Source: Liolophura sinensis (lineage: Eukaryota; Mollusca; Polyplacophora; Chitonida; Chitonidae). Taken from it: DNA of 64,000 nucleotides. Below the pieces are notes generated by a model. That model saw only the letters and a list, made by a program, of their open reading frames with translations. It had not been told where the DNA came from and did no database searches. The stretch covers positions 62,001 to 126,000 of the forward strand of contig NC_088304.1 in the NCBI RefSeq assembly GCF_032854445.1, read 5' to 3'. A program made the position numbers and the translations under genes. This document shows, in pieces, positions 34,077 through 45,754 of the stretch (position 1 is its first letter; each line of letters opens with the position of its first letter).

Positions 34077-34592
34077 AAAATTATAGGCTCAACCAATATA
34101 GTTCAAGTTCAGGCAACAGGACATTCTATTCAGTCAGTTTAATTCGGAACAACATGATGCGCGGAACTGGCGCAAACACACAACTTGGTGTACACGATAG
34201 CGTTGATGTGATTGTGTGTTAAATGTGATGATAACACAGTATTTTGAGTAATTCTAAACCCTTGACGTGTAATTAATTGCAATTTACATCATTGCATTTT
34301 TTTACTTAATGGTGTTAGGGGTCGTGTAATTTGCTACTATTGATGCATTACATGAACAGTTAGAATAAAATCATACGATAAACTGACAAGAGGCCGTATT
34401 TCACTGCTCAGGTGTAGCCATTTACATGTTACATGTATCGCACCCTTGTCGCTGCTCTGATCTTACTCTCTATGCTGTACGTGTTTATTTATATTGAAAT
34501 GATTGTTGGCTGTCCGCACCAACAAACGTCACGTCATTTAACGCACCCCAAAAGCAATTGTTTCTCAGGATAATTTATTATTGATTTTTCAG

Positions 34593-34715
34593 ATGTAAAT
34601 GAGTGCCAAATAAAAAATGGTGGATGCAGCCAAACATGCCAGAACCTCCGAGGATCTTACCGTTGCGGATGTAGGAGTGGCTACGCGTTGCTAAGCGATG
34701 GGAAATCGTGTAAAC
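34593..34715 (+). CDS. EMI-EGF gene: calcium-binding EGF exon (123 nt)
   Basis: Acceptor TTGATTTTTCAG and donor AAAC|GTAGG, phase 1-1. [20 protein letters not shown] then [20 protein letters not shown]; a standard cbEGF. Confidence 0.9.
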
Positions 34716-35060
34716 GTAGGTTAACTTTTTTGTGACATTTGTTCTAATATGGTAAGTCCCAGTTAAATGAGGATTTGATCCCTAAAGGTTTAAAATGAAG
34801 ATAAGCATTGTATGTTAAGTGCTACGATTGTTATTTTTGAGGGAAATGTTTTATGTCAATTATTTACACATTATTTATTTATTCAAGCCTTACAACTTTA
34901 TTTTTTAGATGTGAATATTTTGTCAGCCTCTTTAAATAGAATAGTAATTGTAAAAGGAGAAAAACAGCACGTTCTAAACTGCAGTCGGAATACAAACACT
35001 TAGAAATGCTCTTTCGTTATATCTATTTTCGTTCTTATCTTCCTTGGTGTCATTCAATAG

Positions 35061-35165
35061 CACATTGTCACGGCGCTCCGATTGGAACCTGTCAAAATGG
35101 TGGAACCTGTGTTCAGCCCGACGTTTGCACGTGCCCAGTTGGTTTTGCAGCCCCCAGATGTGATG
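35061..35165 (+). CDS. EMI-EGF gene: EGF exon (105 nt)
   Basis: Acceptor CATTCAATAG and donor G|GTAAG, phase 1-1. GTCQNGGTCVQPDVCTCPVG, non-calcium EGF type. Only 345 bp after the previous cbEGF exon. Confidence 0.9.
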
Positions 35166-35261
35166 GTAAGTCAGCTGACGGTTTGAACAGACGAATACAT
35201 TTAGAACATATATTTTGACATTAGATCGTGTCTAAAATCTTTGCCGTGGAATAATGAGACC

Positions 35262-36130
35262 GTCAGATGGCACGATAGCACGAGGCGTCTCAGAATGCCG
35301 GCACGATAACACGAGGCGTCTCAGAATGATGCACGATAGGACGAGGCGTCTCAGGATGATGACACGATACCACGAGGTATCTCAGGATGATGGCACGACA
35401 GGGTGAGGCGTCTTAAGATGATGGCACAAGGCGTCCCAGGGTGATGGCACGATAGCACGAGGTGTCAGGATGATGACATGATAACACGAGGCGTCACGGG
35501 ATGTTGGCACGATAGCACGAGGCGTCTCAGGATGATGGCACGATAGCACGAGGCGTTTCAGGATGATGGTACAATATCACGACAGCACAAGGAGTCTCAG
35601 GATGACGGCACGATGTCACGATACCACGAGACGTCTCAAGATGATGACAAGAGGCATCTCAGGATGAAGGCTCGATAACGCGATAGCCTGATGATAATAC
35701 GATACCGAAATAGCACCAAGGGTCTCAGGATGATGGTACGATATCACGATAACACAAGACATCTCAGGATGATGGCACGATATCACAAAAGCACGAAGCG
35801 TCTCAGAATGACGGCAAGATAACACGAGGCGTCAAATGATGATGGCATGATAGCACGAGGCGTCTCAGTAATGACAGCACGATAACAAGAGGCGTCTCAA
35901 ATGATAGCACAGCAGCACAAGGCGTCTCAGGATGATGACACGATAGCACGAGGTAGCTCAGAATGATGACACCACAGCCCGAGGCGTCTCAGGATGATGG
36001 CTTGCGGCACGAGGCGTCTCGGGATGATGGCACGATAGAACAAGCCGTCTCAGGATGATGGCACGACAGCACGACGCGTCAAAGGGATGATGGCACGATA
36101 GCACGAAGTGTCTCAGGAGGATGGCACGAT
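35262..36130 (+). repeat. 31-bp minisatellite, about 27 copies
   Basis: The consensus unit is about GGCACGATAGCACGAGGCGT followed by CTCAGGATGAT, with many substitutions and small indels. It lies in the intron between the EGF exons at 35061 and 36667. The open frames on its minus strand are by-products of the repeat. Confidence 0.95.
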
Positions 36131-36666
36131 GGGACGGCAGTAGGCCACCAAGCAGTGATACCAGGGCACAGAGCCACACGATTGTACAGAAGTGTTGTAT
36201 GACAGGAAGAAAGAATAGTGTGACAGCATAAACGGATTGTTCGATGGTAGAAAGCAATGACACAAAGACAAGAACCGATGCCATGGTGGTATCGTCATTT
36301 TCGACGGCCACATTCAATTTTTTGGCGAAAAAGAATGTGCCAGAAAAATAAACCAATGGTCAAATCAGGAACAACTATTGACAATAATTCCTTTTTAGTA
36401 TCAGTAACCGATCAGTAACCGATTTTCAAAGAGGTGAATGGCGCTGTAACTGCAAGTGTTCAAAATGAAAACACTTACAGAATAGAGTAAGAGCTGCGAG
36501 GACATAATGTGATAGTTGAGAAATGGTCACACGTAGTCAGAAGTGAGAAGATTTGTCAGATACCTGCCGAGAGCAAGAACATCCTTCTTAATAGCAAGTA
36601 TGGACATATGTCCTGTGTAGATGTAATGCAGTTGACCTGTATTTACCCGGAGGACTACTTTTTCAG

Positions 36667-36733
36667 ATATCGACGAATGTAACACGAGTAACGGTGGCTG
36701 TAGTCAGACGTGTATGAACACCCTTTCTGTGTG
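36667..36733 (+). pseudogene. Truncated cbEGF exon with a SINE in place of its 3' half
   Basis: After a good acceptor (TACTTTTTCAG) it reads [19 protein letters not shown], then changes into SINE sequence (TGGGAAAGTCTGC). The GSFxCxC half and the splice donor are missing. The exon was phase 1-1 like its neighbours, so skipping it would keep the frame. A full-length, inverted, broken copy is at 63021-63142. Confidence 0.8.
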
Positions 36734-36871
36734 GGAAAGTCTGCACCAACCTGCGGATGGTCGTGGGTTTCCAACAGGCTCTGCCCGGTTTCCTGCCACC
36801 ATAATGCTGGTTGCCGTCATATAAGTGAAATATTCTTGAGTACGGCGTAAAACACCAATCAAAAAAATAAA
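36734..36871 (+). mobile_element. 5'-truncated SINE inside an EGF exon
   Basis: It carries CCTGCGGATGGTCGTGGG, the core CCACCATAATGCTGG and the tail GTACGGCGTAAAACACCAAT with an A-rich end. The tRNA head is absent and no clear target duplication is visible. Confidence 0.85.
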
Positions 36872-36953
36872 AGTTTGAGAACATAAGCACATATTAATTA
36901 GGGCATATTTGTGATTGATTATGTATTTGTTACAAAGACCATCCTTGTTTAAG

Positions 36954-37076
36954 ATATAAACGAGTGTCTCCAAAACAATGGCGGATGCTCGGGCACTTGT
37001 ACGAACACAGAGGGATCCTTCACATGCAGCTGTGGCCATGGTTACCAGCTTGCTGCGGACATGCGCACCTGTAAAG
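36954..37076 (+). CDS. EMI-EGF gene: calcium-binding EGF exon (123 nt)
   Basis: [20 protein letters not shown] then [20 protein letters not shown]; donor AAAG|GTATT, phase 1-1. The acceptor (CCTTGTTTAAG) has a poor pyrimidine tract. Confidence 0.85.
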
Positions 37077-37601
37077 GTATTGTGGGAATTTTCTGTATAA
37101 TGTACCTAGTGAACTCGTGACTGAGGGTATATACATAGTGTACATATAGAACTTATCAAGGTGTCTGTATAATCTACTTTGTGGACTGAAATATATTTAG
37201 GCTTTAATATCTGACTTGCAACCTTCAAACTCTCAAAACATAGGGCATCAAGTACCTTGACTACTGTATAAAATTCGAAAACAAATGTTATAATATTGTT
37301 AAGCAATATTAATGCAAAGGAATTCGTAACCGTCTAGTAAGTAAAGGAATGTTAGATTTATCCAAATAGGAGAGGTATAAGTAGCCCTACATGTGTATTG
37401 TCACGGACAAATGACAATGGTTGTAAGAAAGGAATCATTCGGCCAGTCTGAATCCTTTATTACTGTTAAGTTGCTTAGGCTTATACGTGAACACATCTGT
37501 TTATCAAATTCCTGCGAGTAATGTACATCTACAAGAAAGCAACTTACCGAAAGGAAGAGGCAGTTAATTTGTTAACCTATCATTATTAATAATCATTTCA
37601 G

Positions 37602-37706
37602 CAATCTGCCAGGGACTTCCAGCGGGCACATGTCGCAATGGTGGTACTTGTGTTCAGCCAGATGTGTGTGAATGTCCGGGTGGATTCTCTGCGCCCGCGT
37701 GCAATG
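37602..37706 (+). CDS. EMI-EGF gene: EGF exon (105 nt)
   Basis: Acceptor AATCATTTCAG and donor G|GTAAG, phase 1-1. GTCRNGGTCVQPDVCECPGG; non-calcium type, most like the exon at 35061. Confidence 0.9.
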
Positions 37707-37868
37707 GTAAGAAACTGAAGTTACAATTCTGTTATGAAAAGTGACTAAAGTTGCAGATTTGCGTTGAAAACTCAGCTCTCAAATGCAGAGGGGACATAAC
37801 TTTAAGGACTCAGAATTATAGCTATATAGTTCAAAGTCTGCCAGAGAATATTTATGTATTTATTTAGT

Positions 37869-38118
37869 GATTGATTTGATTGGCGTTTTACGCCCTATTC
37901 AAGAATATTTCACTTATACGACGGTGGCCAGCTGTATGGTGGGAGAAAACCTGGCAGAGCCCGGGGGAAGCCCAAGGCCATCCGCAGGTTGTTGGCAGAC
38001 CTTCCCACAAACAGCCGGAAGAGAAGCCGGCATGAACTCACAGCAAACGCATTGGTGAGACACTCCTGGTTCATTATGCTGCACTATCGCGCTAATCAAC
38101 TGAGCCACGGAAGCCCTT
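37869..38118 (-). mobile_element. Full-length SINE, MetaSINE-like (inverted)
   Basis: It reads tail first (GATTGGCGTTTTACGCC), then the CAGCTGTATGGTGGGAG core, and ends at the tRNA-like head (AACTGAGCCACGGAAGCC). Confidence 0.85.
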
Positions 38119-39206
38119 TGCCAGAGAATAGAATCGGTTACAAATATATTTAAAATAGGCAAAGCGACCAAAACTGGAAGTTGGGCTGTAAATTGTTTTA
38201 GTGAATATTTGCCAACTTTCAGTTCAAGAATAGGATATTATAAGAGACGTACGGCATACAGAGTAAATCCATATTAGCGACGACAGGGTGATATCTGGCA
38301 AATGGTCACACATAACCGGTGAAATACGGCCTTTTGGGCTTTGAAACAAAGCGCGGAAAGAATCAGTGTCCAAGTACAGTACGAATAGTTATAATTTTGT
38401 TGAAAATGGACTAAACTGCCTCAAGCACGAACTTGGCCTGCCACACGGGATGGGATCTACCAAGTTTCATTTTTTGTAATGTTCTGTTTTTCACAAGAAG
38501 TGGAAAAATATTAATGATGATCTGTCGGGGGGACAGACGAAGTGTAAATGTGTATTTATACCTCAAAACAGATTCGTATACCAGCCGTCTGGTCAAAATT
38601 CACTTCGACAATTCACAAACCGACGTATAACACAAACCACCAAAGAGCTTAGGAAGTATATAAAGTACAAAAATCGGTCGGAATCGAGCAGAGACAAGCA
38701 TTCAACAGTTTTCTATGATGTTGGAAAGACGCAAGATATGTTCTTGGCAAAAGTAACCTGCGGATGGTCGTGGGTTTCCTCCCGGCTCTGCCCGGATTCC
38801 TCCCACCATAATGCTGGCCGCCGTCGTATGATTGAAATATTCTTGAGTACGGCGTAAAACACCAATCAAATATATAAATAAAAGTACGTCTGAATTTACC
38901 GATACATCGATTCAACACAACACCATACCTATACCATGGAGGTTGAATTATGTAATCTACCTCCATGCGTATTCAATTAAAGTCATCTGGATAAGCCCAG
39001 GTTTAGTTAATGTTGAGTATTATGTAGTTTTAAATTCACTTGAAATTGTTTAATTATTACTTAAACCAGTACACATACATTTAAACAAAAAGTAAACCTT
39101 TACTGAAGGCGGTGAAGCTACTTTTCAGTGACAGTTATCACAAAATATTTGGCGGGTCACAGAACAAAAGAGCTGGAAGTTTAGGCGTCAGAGTGACATT
39201 GTTTCA

Positions 39207-39385
39207 CCAGCCTGCCACCCGAGCAATTGTACTGATACGGTCAACTAGTCGTTGCACTATCCCCTAATGGTAAACTCCATGCAAGGAAGCTACAACTTCC
39301 TCGTCTAAGGTCTTACGTATGACCTAACCCACGATTTGCCCAGCATGTCCCACCCCCGAATCGGACGCTCTACCAACTGATACAA
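39207..39385 (-). mobile_element. Inverted SINE (second family), in each tandem unit
   Basis: The tRNA-like head is at the right end (GAATCGGACGCTCTACCAAC). The same element is at 42226-42400 and 45306-45485 because the unit is triplicated. Confidence 0.65.
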
Positions 39386-40470
39386 TCTAAATACGTATCT
39401 CAGTTGCGCCGCGGTTGCAGCTGTTTATCTATCCAATGTGGCAGTCTCATTCAACACGAATATACGCCCGCTGTGGATAAAGCGGGATGAGATGCAGTTA
39501 TGAGGCAGAGTCTTAAAATTTACATCAGATAATCCCAACGTCCATTTTCTAAGTAATCATTACAGCTAAGGACACATTGCAAAAAAGTAAGTACCAGTAG
39601 AAAGCAGAAATAGAAATTTCATTCACATACAAAAATATAATACTTGTAATATTAAAACTCTATCAAAATAACTTCATTTATGCATTTTGTAAGATTTTAT
39701 TTTCACTGAATTGAATAAAGTGAACTTTTGAATTGAAGGGTGGTCTTTATAGGCCTTTGAATTTTGCACGTCGTCAATGTCGTCTGACCGCCTTTTCTTT
39801 ATAGGTGAAATAGTAAATTAATTTCAGACTCGGTTCTCGGTGCATGAACGCAGATTACACGAGCAAAGCTCACAAAAAATTGACATATGAACATAAATGT
39901 GTAGAAAATGTTGTGTATTGATATTGTTCATTAAGCCCATCGTCCAACCCAAATAATTCACTGAATTTATATTTAGATACAGTTTTTACGGCCTTTTTAT
40001 CGATGCTTACGTCGTTGTTCTGATTTCTTTCTCATTAACAGATATGCCCCTGCAAATATCCTACGCATATAAATCTTGACAGTTAAAATCACAAGAGTAA
40101 TAGTTCTGTAATATCGTAATACCTGGAAAAAGTTGTCCCTAGCCCTCAGACAGAATTGAAAAGCTCAGTGTCTTAAATGTTTAGCTTAAATGCAAACTAT
40201 ATGTATCTTAGTCGCGTTTCTGGGCAATGGATAACTGCTCCAAGTAAAACATGTGATGCTAACTCAGCGGCCACCCCCGTCCATCACCACCACATCTCTT
40301 GGTTAAAGTAACCTATCCCAATAAAACAAAATCGTGCTGCAGGTAAAGGACCGCATGTTTTCAGTACAAAACGTTTTAGAATCATCCGCGTGTCTACAAA
40401 GGAACGTGCCATTTTCAAAAACGCTCTCAGTAAATCACTCTCTTTTTCAAAATCACCATTTTTATTTCAG

Positions 40471-40593
40471 ATACCAATGAATGTCTTTCCGGTAATGGCG
40501 GATGTGACCACCAGTGTGAGAATACAGAGGGCTCCTTCCGGTGCAGATGTTCCTCTGGATACCTGTTGGCTGAGGATGGAAAGGCGTGCGCCG
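40471..40593 (+). CDS. EMI-EGF gene: cbEGF exon A, unit 1
   Basis: Acceptor TTTTTATTTCAG, donor G|GTAAAT, phase 1-1. [20 protein letters not shown] then [20 protein letters not shown]. Confidence 0.9.
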
Positions 40594-40890
40594 GTAAATC
40601 TGATGAGTAATCCGGAATCTGGGGGGAAAAAAAGAAAAGAAATATTTTATTATACCATAGGTCCTTATTTTCTATTACATTTCGTCATGCCTCTATCCGA
40701 GAGCAGTATAATGACCGACCAGCGGGAAAGCCCTAGTTCAATCGGTGGTTGGCTAATCCACCGTAACTCGGACTTGAACAGTCGTGGTATTCCCTGGTTT
40801 GGCATTTAGCATGAGAGAATGGAAGAAATAAAATTCTATAAGATATAACACCGGAGACACAATGGTCTAAATTTTATCTCTGTCTTGCAG

Positions 40891-41013
40891 ATATTGATGA
40901 ATGCGTAGAGGGTACTTCCGGCTGCAGCAATTTTTGTGTCAATGATCCCGGGAGTTTCCACTGCAGTTGCCCTCTGGGATACCAGCTTGGAGTAGATGCG
41001 CGTCAGTGCCAAG
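40891..41013 (+). CDS. EMI-EGF gene: cbEGF exon B, unit 1
   Basis: Acceptor TCTGTCTTGCAG, donor G|GTATAT, phase 1-1. [20 protein letters not shown] then [20 protein letters not shown]. Confidence 0.9.
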
Positions 41014-41287
41014 GTATATATCAGGAGGTATTGATATGATTTAATGGCAAAGGTGATACTCAGTTATGCTGGTCTTTCATTTTGGATTGATCTCCTTTTA
41101 ATCCAGAAATCTGCTAATATTTTATTCTTGTGACATTCTTTCTGTTCTGTTGGGATGTGTTCCAAATATCTAGGTATAAATCTCCATTTGCTGATGCATT
41201 TGTCACCCGTCACTCGCCATATTAAACTCTTGCTAAGTCTCATGACAAATGTAATTTTGAGTATTCTACGGTTTGAATGACTTGTAG

Positions 41288-41410
41288 ACTTAGACGAATG
41301 CCAGGCAAATAACGGTGACTGTACTCAGACGTGTTCCAACACTGAGGGTTCTTTCGCGTGCTCTTGTCGAGATGGTTTTGTCCTCGATAAGGACAAGAAA
41401 ACGTGCAGAG
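41288..41410 (+). CDS. EMI-EGF gene: cbEGF exon C, unit 1
   Basis: Acceptor GAATGACTTGTAG, donor G|GTAAGA, phase 1-1. [19 protein letters not shown] then [20 protein letters not shown]. The end of this exon seeds the minisatellite that follows. Confidence 0.9.
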
Positions 41411-41700
41411 GTAAGATCACTTGTGACACCAACTCAGACACTGGAAAACTCGTAGAGGTAAGAACACGCGTCACACCAACTCGGACACGGGAAAACATGC
41501 AGAGGTAAGATTACGTGAGATCCATAGAGACACAGGAAAATGTGCCGCAGTAAGAACGCGAGTCACATCAACTGAGTCCCAGAAAAACGTGCAGCGGCAA
41601 GAACACGTGTAACACCAACCGAGACACAGGAAAAAATGCAGAGGAAAGACCACGCGTGACACCAACTGAGAAACAGGAACACCTGCACAGATAAGATCAT
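41395..41700 (+). repeat. 47-bp minisatellite repeating the exon C splice donor, unit 1
   Basis: About seven units starting AAAACGTGCAGAGGTAAGA and ending CACCAACTCAGACACTGG. The first unit includes the last codons of exon C and its donor. The next two units keep an exact AGAGGTAAGA; the later ones decay. Confidence 0.9.
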
Positions 41701-41757
41701 TAATGACACCAGTAAAGACACTTGAAATGTTCTGAGTGACAAATGTTTGTAAAAGTA

Positions 41758-41894
41758 CGTCCGGCCGTATGTGGGAAGGTCTGACAACAACCTGCGGATG
41801 GTCGTGGGTTTCCTCCCACCATAATGCTGGCCGCCGTCGTATGATTGAAATATTCTTGAGTACGGCGTAAAACACCAATCAAATATATAAATAA
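41758..41894 (+). mobile_element. SINE 3' fragment at the start of unit 2
   Basis: MetaSINE-type core and tail; the equivalents are 38757-38881 (unit 1) and 44824-44983 (unit 3). The copy here lacks CCCGGCTCTGCCCGGTTTCC. Confidence 0.8.
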
Positions 41895-43488
41895 AAGTAC
41901 GTCTGAATTTACCGATACATCGAATCAACACAACACCATACCTACACCATGGAGGTTGAATTATGTAATCTACCTCCATGCATATTCAATCAAAATCATC
42001 TGGATAAGCCCAGGGTTTTAGTTAATGTTGAGTATTATGTAGTTTTAAATTCACTTGAAATTGTTTAATTATTACTTAAACCAGTACACATACATTTAAA
42101 CAAAAAGTAAACCTTTACTGAAGGCGGTGAAGCTACTTTACAGTGACGGTTATCACAAAATATTTGGCGGGTCACAGAACAAAAGAGCTGGAAATTTAGG
42201 CGTCAGAGTGACTTTGTTTCACCAGCCTGCCACCCGAGCAATTGTACTGATACGGTCAACTAGTCGTTGCACTATCCCCTAATGGTAAATTCCGTGGAAG
42301 GAAGCTACAACTTCCTCGTCTAAGGTCTTACGTGTGACCTAACCCACGATTTGCCCAGCATGTCCCACCCCCGAATCGGACGCTCTACCAACTGATACAA
42401 TCTCAATACGTATCTCAGTTGCGCCGCGGTTGCAGCTGTTTATCTATCCAATGTGGCAGTCTAATGCAACACGAATATACACCCGCTGTGGGTAAAGCGT
42501 GATGAGATGCTGTTATGAGGCAGAGTCTTAAAATTTACATCAGATAATCCCAACGTCCATTTTCTAAGTAATCATTACAGCTAAGGACACATTGGAAAAA
42601 AAGGAAGCACCAGTAGAAAGCAGAAATAGAAATTTCATTCACATACAAAAATATAATACTTGTAATATTAAAACTCTATTAAAATAACTTGATTTTTGCA
42701 TTTTGTAAGATTTTATTTTCACTGAATTGAATAAAGTGAACTTTTTGTATTGAAGGGTGGTCTTTATAGGCCTTTGAATTTTGCACGTCGTCAATGTCGT
42801 CTGACCGCCTTTTCTTTATAGGTGAAATAGTAAATTAATTTCAGACTCGGTTCTCGGTGCATGAACGCAGATTACACGAGCAAAGTTCACAAAAAAATTG
42901 ACCCATGAACATAAATGTGTAGAAAATGTTGTGTATTGATATTGTTCATTAAGCCCATCGTCCAACCCAAATATTTCACTAAATTTATTTTTAGATACAG
43001 TTTTTACGGCCATTTCATCGATGCTTACGTCGTTGTTCTGATTTCTTTCCCATTAACAGATATACCCCTGCAAACATCCTACGCATATAAATCTTGACAG
43101 TTAAAATCACAAGAGTAATAGTTCTGTAATATCGTAATACTTGGAAAAAGTTGTCCCTAGCCCTCACACAGAATTGAAAAGCTCAGTGTCTTAAATGTTT
43201 AGCTTAAATGCAAACTATATGTATCTTAGTCGCGTTTCTGGGCAATGGATAACTGCTCCAAGTAAAACATGTGATGCTAACTCAGCGGCCACCCCCGTCC
43301 ATCACCACCACATCTCTTGGTTAAAGTAACCTATCCCAATAAAACAAAATCGTACTGCAGGTAAAGGACCGCATGTTTTCAGTACAAAACGTTTTAGAAT
43401 CATCCGCGTGTCTACAAAGGAACGTGCCTTTTTCAAAAACGCTCTCAGTAAATCACTCTCTTTTTCAAAATCACCATTTTTATTTCAG

Positions 43489-43611
43489 ATACCAATGAAT
43501 GTCTTTCCGGTAATGGCGGATGTGACCACCAGTGTGAGAATACAGAGGGTTCCTTCCGGTGCAGATGTTCCTCTGGATACCTGTTGGCTGAGGATGGAAA
43601 GGCGTGCGCCG
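43489..43611 (+). CDS. EMI-EGF gene: cbEGF exon A, unit 2
   Basis: Identical in protein to unit 1 exon A; same acceptor and donor, phase 1-1. Confidence 0.9.
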
Positions 43612-43909
43612 GTAAATCTGATGAGTAATCCGGAATCTGGGGGGGAAAAAAAGAAAAGAAATATTTTATTATACCATAGGTCCTTATTTTCTATTACATT
43701 TCGTCATGCCTCTATCCGAGAGCAGTATAATGACCGACCAGCGGGAAAGCCCTAGTTCAATCGGTGGTTGGCTAATCCACCGTAACTCGGACTTGAACAG
43801 TCGTGGTATTCCCTGGTTTGGCATTTAGCATGAGAGAATGGAAGAAATAAAATTCTATAAGATATAACACCGGTGACACAATGGTCTAAATTTTATCTCT
43901 GTCTTGCAG

Positions 43910-44032
43910 ATATTGATGAATGCGTAGAGGGTACTTCCGGCTGCAGCAAATTTTGTGTCAATGATCCCGGGAGTTTCCACTGCAGTTGCCCTCTGGGATA
44001 CCAGCTTGGAGTAGATGCGCGTCAGTGCCAAG
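43910..44032 (+). CDS. EMI-EGF gene: cbEGF exon B, unit 2
   Basis: As unit 1 exon B except CSKFCVND in place of CSNFCVND. Phase 1-1. Confidence 0.9.
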
Positions 44033-44306
44033 GTATATATCAGGAGGTATTGATATGATTTAATGGCAAAGGTGATACTCAGTTATGCTGGTCTTTCATT
44101 TTGGATTGATCTCCTTTTAATCCAGAAATCTGCTAATATTTTATTCTTGTGACATTCTTTCTGTTCTGTTGGGATGTGTTCCAAATATCTAGGTATAAAT
44201 CTCCATTTGCTGATGCATTTGTCACCCGTCACTCGCCATATTAAACTCTTGCTAAGTCTCATGACAAATGTAATTTTGAGTATTCTACGGTTTGAATGAC
44301 TTGTAG

Positions 44307-44429
44307 ACTTGGACGAATGCCAGGCAAATAACGGTGACTGTACTCAGACGTGTTCCAACACTGAGGGTTCTTTCGCGTGCTCTTGTCGAGATGGTTTTGT
44401 CCTCGATAAGGACAAGAAAACGTGCAGAG
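44307..44429 (+). CDS. EMI-EGF gene: cbEGF exon C, unit 2
   Basis: Same protein as unit 1 exon C (NNGDCTQ form). Followed by a 47-bp minisatellite of about eight units (44414-44765). Phase 1-1. Confidence 0.9.
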
Positions 44430-45754
44430 GTAAGATCACTTGTGACACCAACTCAGACACTGGAAAACTCGTAGAGGTAAGAACACGCGTCACACCAACT
44501 CAGACACCGGTAAACTCGCAGAGGTAAGAACGCGCGTGACACGAACTTAGACACGGAAAAACATGCAGAGGTAAGATTACGTGAGATCCATAGAGACACA
44601 GGAAAATGTGCAGTAGTAAGAACGCGAGTCACATCAACTGAGTCCCAGAAAAACGTGCAGCGGCAAGAACACGTGTAACACCAACCGAGACACAGGAAAA
44701 AATGCAGAGGAAAGACCACGCGTGACACCAACTGAGAAACACGAACACCTGCACAGATAAGATCATTAATGACACCAGTAAAGACACTTGAAATGTTCTG
44801 AGTGACAAATGTTTGTAAAAGTACGTCCGGCCGTATGTAGGAAGGTCTGACAACAACCTGCGGATGGTCGTGGGTTTCCTCCCGGCTCTGCCCGGTTTCC
44901 TCCCACCATAATGCTGGCCACCGTCGTATGATTGAAATATTCTTGAGTACGGCGTAAAACACCAATCAAATATATAAATAAAAGTACGTCTGAATTTACC
45001 GATACATCGATTCAACACAACAGTATACCTATACCATGGAAGTTGAATTATGTAATCTACCGCCTTGCATATTCAATCAAAATCATCTGGATAAGCCCAG
45101 GGTTTTAGTTAATGTTGAGTATTATGTAGTTTTAAATTCACTTGAAATTGTTTAATTATTACTTAAACCAGTACACATACATTTAAACCAAAAGTAAACC
45201 TTTACTGAAGGCGGTGAAGCTACTTTTCAGTGACGGTTATCACAAAATATTTGGCGGGTCACAGAACAAAAGAGCTGGAAATTTAGGCGTCAGAGTGACA
45301 TTGTTTCACCAGCCTGCCACCCGAGCAATTGTACGGATACGGTGAACTAGTCGTTGCACTATCCCCTAATGCTAAATTCCATGCAAGGAAGCTACAACTT
45401 CCTCATCTAAGGTCTTAGGTGTGACCTAACCCACGATTTACCCAGCATGTCTCACCCCCGAATCGGACGCTCTACCAACTGATACAATCTAAATACGTAT
45501 CTCAGTTGCGCCGCGGTTGCAGCTGTTTATCTATCCAATGTGGCAGTCTCATTCAACACGAATATACACCCGCTGTGGGTAAAGCGTGATGAGATGCTGT
45601 TATGAGGCAGAGTCTTAAAATTTACATCAGATAATCCCAACGTCCATTTTCTAAGTAATCATTACAGCTAAGGACACACTGCAAAAAAAGTAAGTACCAG
45701 TAGAAAGCAGAAATAGAAATTTCATTCACATACAAAAATATAATACTTGTAATA

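Larger units (their letters stand above)
37707..40470 (+). other. Intron before the triplicated cbEGF block
   Basis: It contains an inverted full SINE (37869-38118), a dispersed repeat copy (38268-38335, minus), part of the 370-bp family (38565-38752), and from about 38756 the start of tandem unit 1. I see no exon. Confidence 0.5.

Noticed and set aside
35262-36130. CRISPR-like array
   Set aside because: Units are directly adjacent with no unique spacers, and the context is a eukaryotic intron.
35616-36356. Open frames on the minus strand rich in SCHHPE-type repeats
   Set aside because: They are the by-product of the 31-bp minisatellite; the repeat pattern fully explains the protein pattern and there is no start context or splicing support.
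38649-45018. Minus-strand open frames with a FDWCFTPYSRIFQSYDGGQH motif, repeated in three places
   Set aside because: They are the reverse translation of the SINE tail within the tandem units, not genes.
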